Translations under genes and position numbers: made by a program | Shown here: positions 4,287 through 5,207 of the stretch, one piece after another | Position numbering within the stretch: the first letter of the stretch is position 1 | Layout of the letters: every line of letters begins with the position of its first letter | Notes under the pieces: generated by a model | Seen by the model: the letters and a program-made list of their open reading frames with translations, nothing else | Databases searched by the model: none | What the model was told of the DNA's origin: nothing | NCBI GenBank assembly: GCA_938048925.1 | Contig: CALITV010000083.1 | Location: 1 to 5,207 of the forward strand | DNA length: 5,207 bases | DNA from: an uncultured bacterium | GTDB lineage: Bacteria; UBP6; UBA1177; JAKLFG01 | Direction: 5' to 3'

Positions 4287-5207
4287 ATGCGCGAACAACT
4301 TTCCATCGTACCGCTCGGCGGCCTGCGCGAGGTCGGCAAGAACTGCCTGCTCCTCATTTACGGGAAAGACGCTCTGATGATTGACTGCGGCATGGGGTTT
4401 CCCGGAAACGACGATTTCATGGACGACGACTTTTTCATCCCCGATTTCGATGCGATACGCCAACTCGCGGTCAATCTCGTCGGCGTCGTCGTCACCCACG
4501 GTCACGAAGACCACATCGGAGCAATTCCCTATCTGCTTCGCGATCATGAGGTGCCGGTCTATCTCACCGAGTTTCCCGCCGAACTGCTCAAGGAGCGGAT
4601 GGCGAGAGTAGCACGGCACAACACGCTCGTGCCGCTTCCCGCTAAACGCAAGAGCGCCTTCGATGTCGGCCCCTTCTCGATCAAGATGCTGCCGGTGCCG
4701 CACAGCATTCCCGAAGCAAAGGCTCTTTTCATCACGGTAGGTTCCTTCACTCTGCTCCATACCGGCGACTTCAAGTGCGACGGATCGGAACACTCACCGT
4801 TCTACAAGAAGATCCCCGCCGCGGCGGACATCATGCTCGTGGACTCGACGAACATCGAGCGAGAAGGATTTTCGGTTCAAGAACAAGAAATCATCCCCCA
4901 TCTGCGCCAAATCATCGCCGAGGCGTCGGGGCGAGTCATCGTTACTGCCTTCTCGTCGAATATTGAACGCATCCGAAATATCGTTGCAATAGCACAAGAA
5001 GAAGGGCGCGTCGTCGGTCTCATGGGGCGAAGCGTCCACACCTACACGCGCATCGCTCAGAAACTCGGGCATCTGAAACTGCCGGCCTCGGTCATCACCG
5101 ACGAAACGAAGTTCTCGACAATACCGGACGAGAAACTGCTCTTGATCGTAACCGGATCACAGGCTGAGCCCCGCTCTATCATGAAACGCCTCTCCCTCGA
5201 CATGCTC
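4287..5207 (+). CDS. rnj: Ribonuclease J, N-terminal part (3' end outside window)
   Basis: The frame is open for 307 codons to the window edge; RNase J is normally about 550 residues, so just over half is seen. It is a metallo-beta-lactamase/beta-CASP RNase with endonuclease and 5'-3' exonuclease activity in mRNA decay and rRNA maturation. Visible landmarks are PLGGLREVGKN (9-19), the metal motif HGHEDH (71-76), HSIPE (139-143) and TGDFK (159-163) with the next metal ligands His139 and Asp161. DSTN (186-189) follows. The beta-CASP part shows TAFSSNIERI, GRS and TGSQAEP. The metal ligands sit three residues earlier than in B. subtilis RNase J1. The stretch between GDFK and DSTN is about six residues shorter than in J1 and lacks its usual DFTP-type loop. 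The glycine of TGSQGEP is Ala here, so it may belong to a divergent RNase J subgroup. GAGG at 4277-4280 supports the ATG. The distal metal ligand and C-terminal domain are off the edge. Confidence 0.93.
   Translation, partial: MREQLSIVPLGGLREVGKNCLLLIYGKDALMIDCGMGFPGNDDFMDDDFFIPDFDAIRQLAVNLVGVVVTHGHEDHIGAIPYLLRDHEVPVYLTEFPAELLKERMARVARHNTLVPLPAKRKSAFDVGPFSIKMLPVPHSIPEAKALFITVGSFTLLHTGDFKCDGSEHSPFYKKIPAAADIMLVDSTNIEREGFSVQEQEIIPHLRQIIAEASGRVIVTAFSSNIERIRNIVAIAQEEGRVVGLMGRSVHTYTRIAQKLGHLKLPASVITDETKFSTIPDEKLLLIVTGSQAEPRSIMKRLSLDML

Noticed and set aside
4200..4793. Minus-strand open frame of 197 codons opposite the RNase J gene and the divergent gap
   Set aside because: It is a shadow of RNase J coding sequence; the metal motifs are on the plus strand.
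1..5207. CRISPR array, tRNA or rRNA gene, insertion sequence, att site or defence system
   Set aside because: No spaced direct repeats at DNA level, no cloverleaf seen, no transposase or integrase motif, and nearly all DNA is accounted for by six recognisable or well-supported genes.

Overview
The window holds six bacterial protein genes, two of them cut by the window edges, packed with very little intergenic DNA. Clear Shine-Dalgarno sites precede every complete start, and sigma-70-like -35/-10 pairs can be proposed in both divergent gaps. The DNA looks moderately GC-rich. The phylum cannot be fixed from sequence alone. An RNase J and a short Elp3-like radical SAM protein without an acetyltransferase domain argue against a typical gammaproteobacterium, but that is inference.

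Layout from left to right: (1) the 3' part of an AmmeMemoRadiSam-type radical SAM enzyme (amrS-like, +), entering from outside the window. (2) A two-gene minus-strand operon, a short Elp3-like radical SAM gene followed by rpiB (ribose-5-phosphate isomerase B), joined by a 4-bp ATGA overlap; rpiB ends 6 bp from the amrS stop. (3) A 177-bp divergent gap with a good minus-strand promoter, a weaker plus-strand promoter and a lone DnaA-box-like 9-mer. (4) A small plus-strand gene for an exported, very Lys/Glu-rich helical protein built from tandem 11-residue repeats. (5) An RlmD/TrmA-family rRNA uracil-C5 methyltransferase on the minus strand, ending 3 bp from the repeat gene; the repeat gene's terminator lies inside the 3' end of the methyltransferase gene. 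(6) A 140-bp divergent gap, then the N-terminal 307 codons of an RNase J-type ribonuclease (+), running off the right edge.

Most of this is housekeeping: RNA modification (RlmD-like, perhaps the Elp3-like protein), RNA decay and maturation (RNase J) and pentose phosphate metabolism (RpiB). I see no mobile element, CRISPR array, tRNA or rRNA. The least explained item is the exported 11-residue-repeat protein at 2257-2712. Its periodicity is regular enough to be read by eye and suggests an extended helical rod or a surface-binding helix in the cell envelope. I see no convincing new multi-gene system here.
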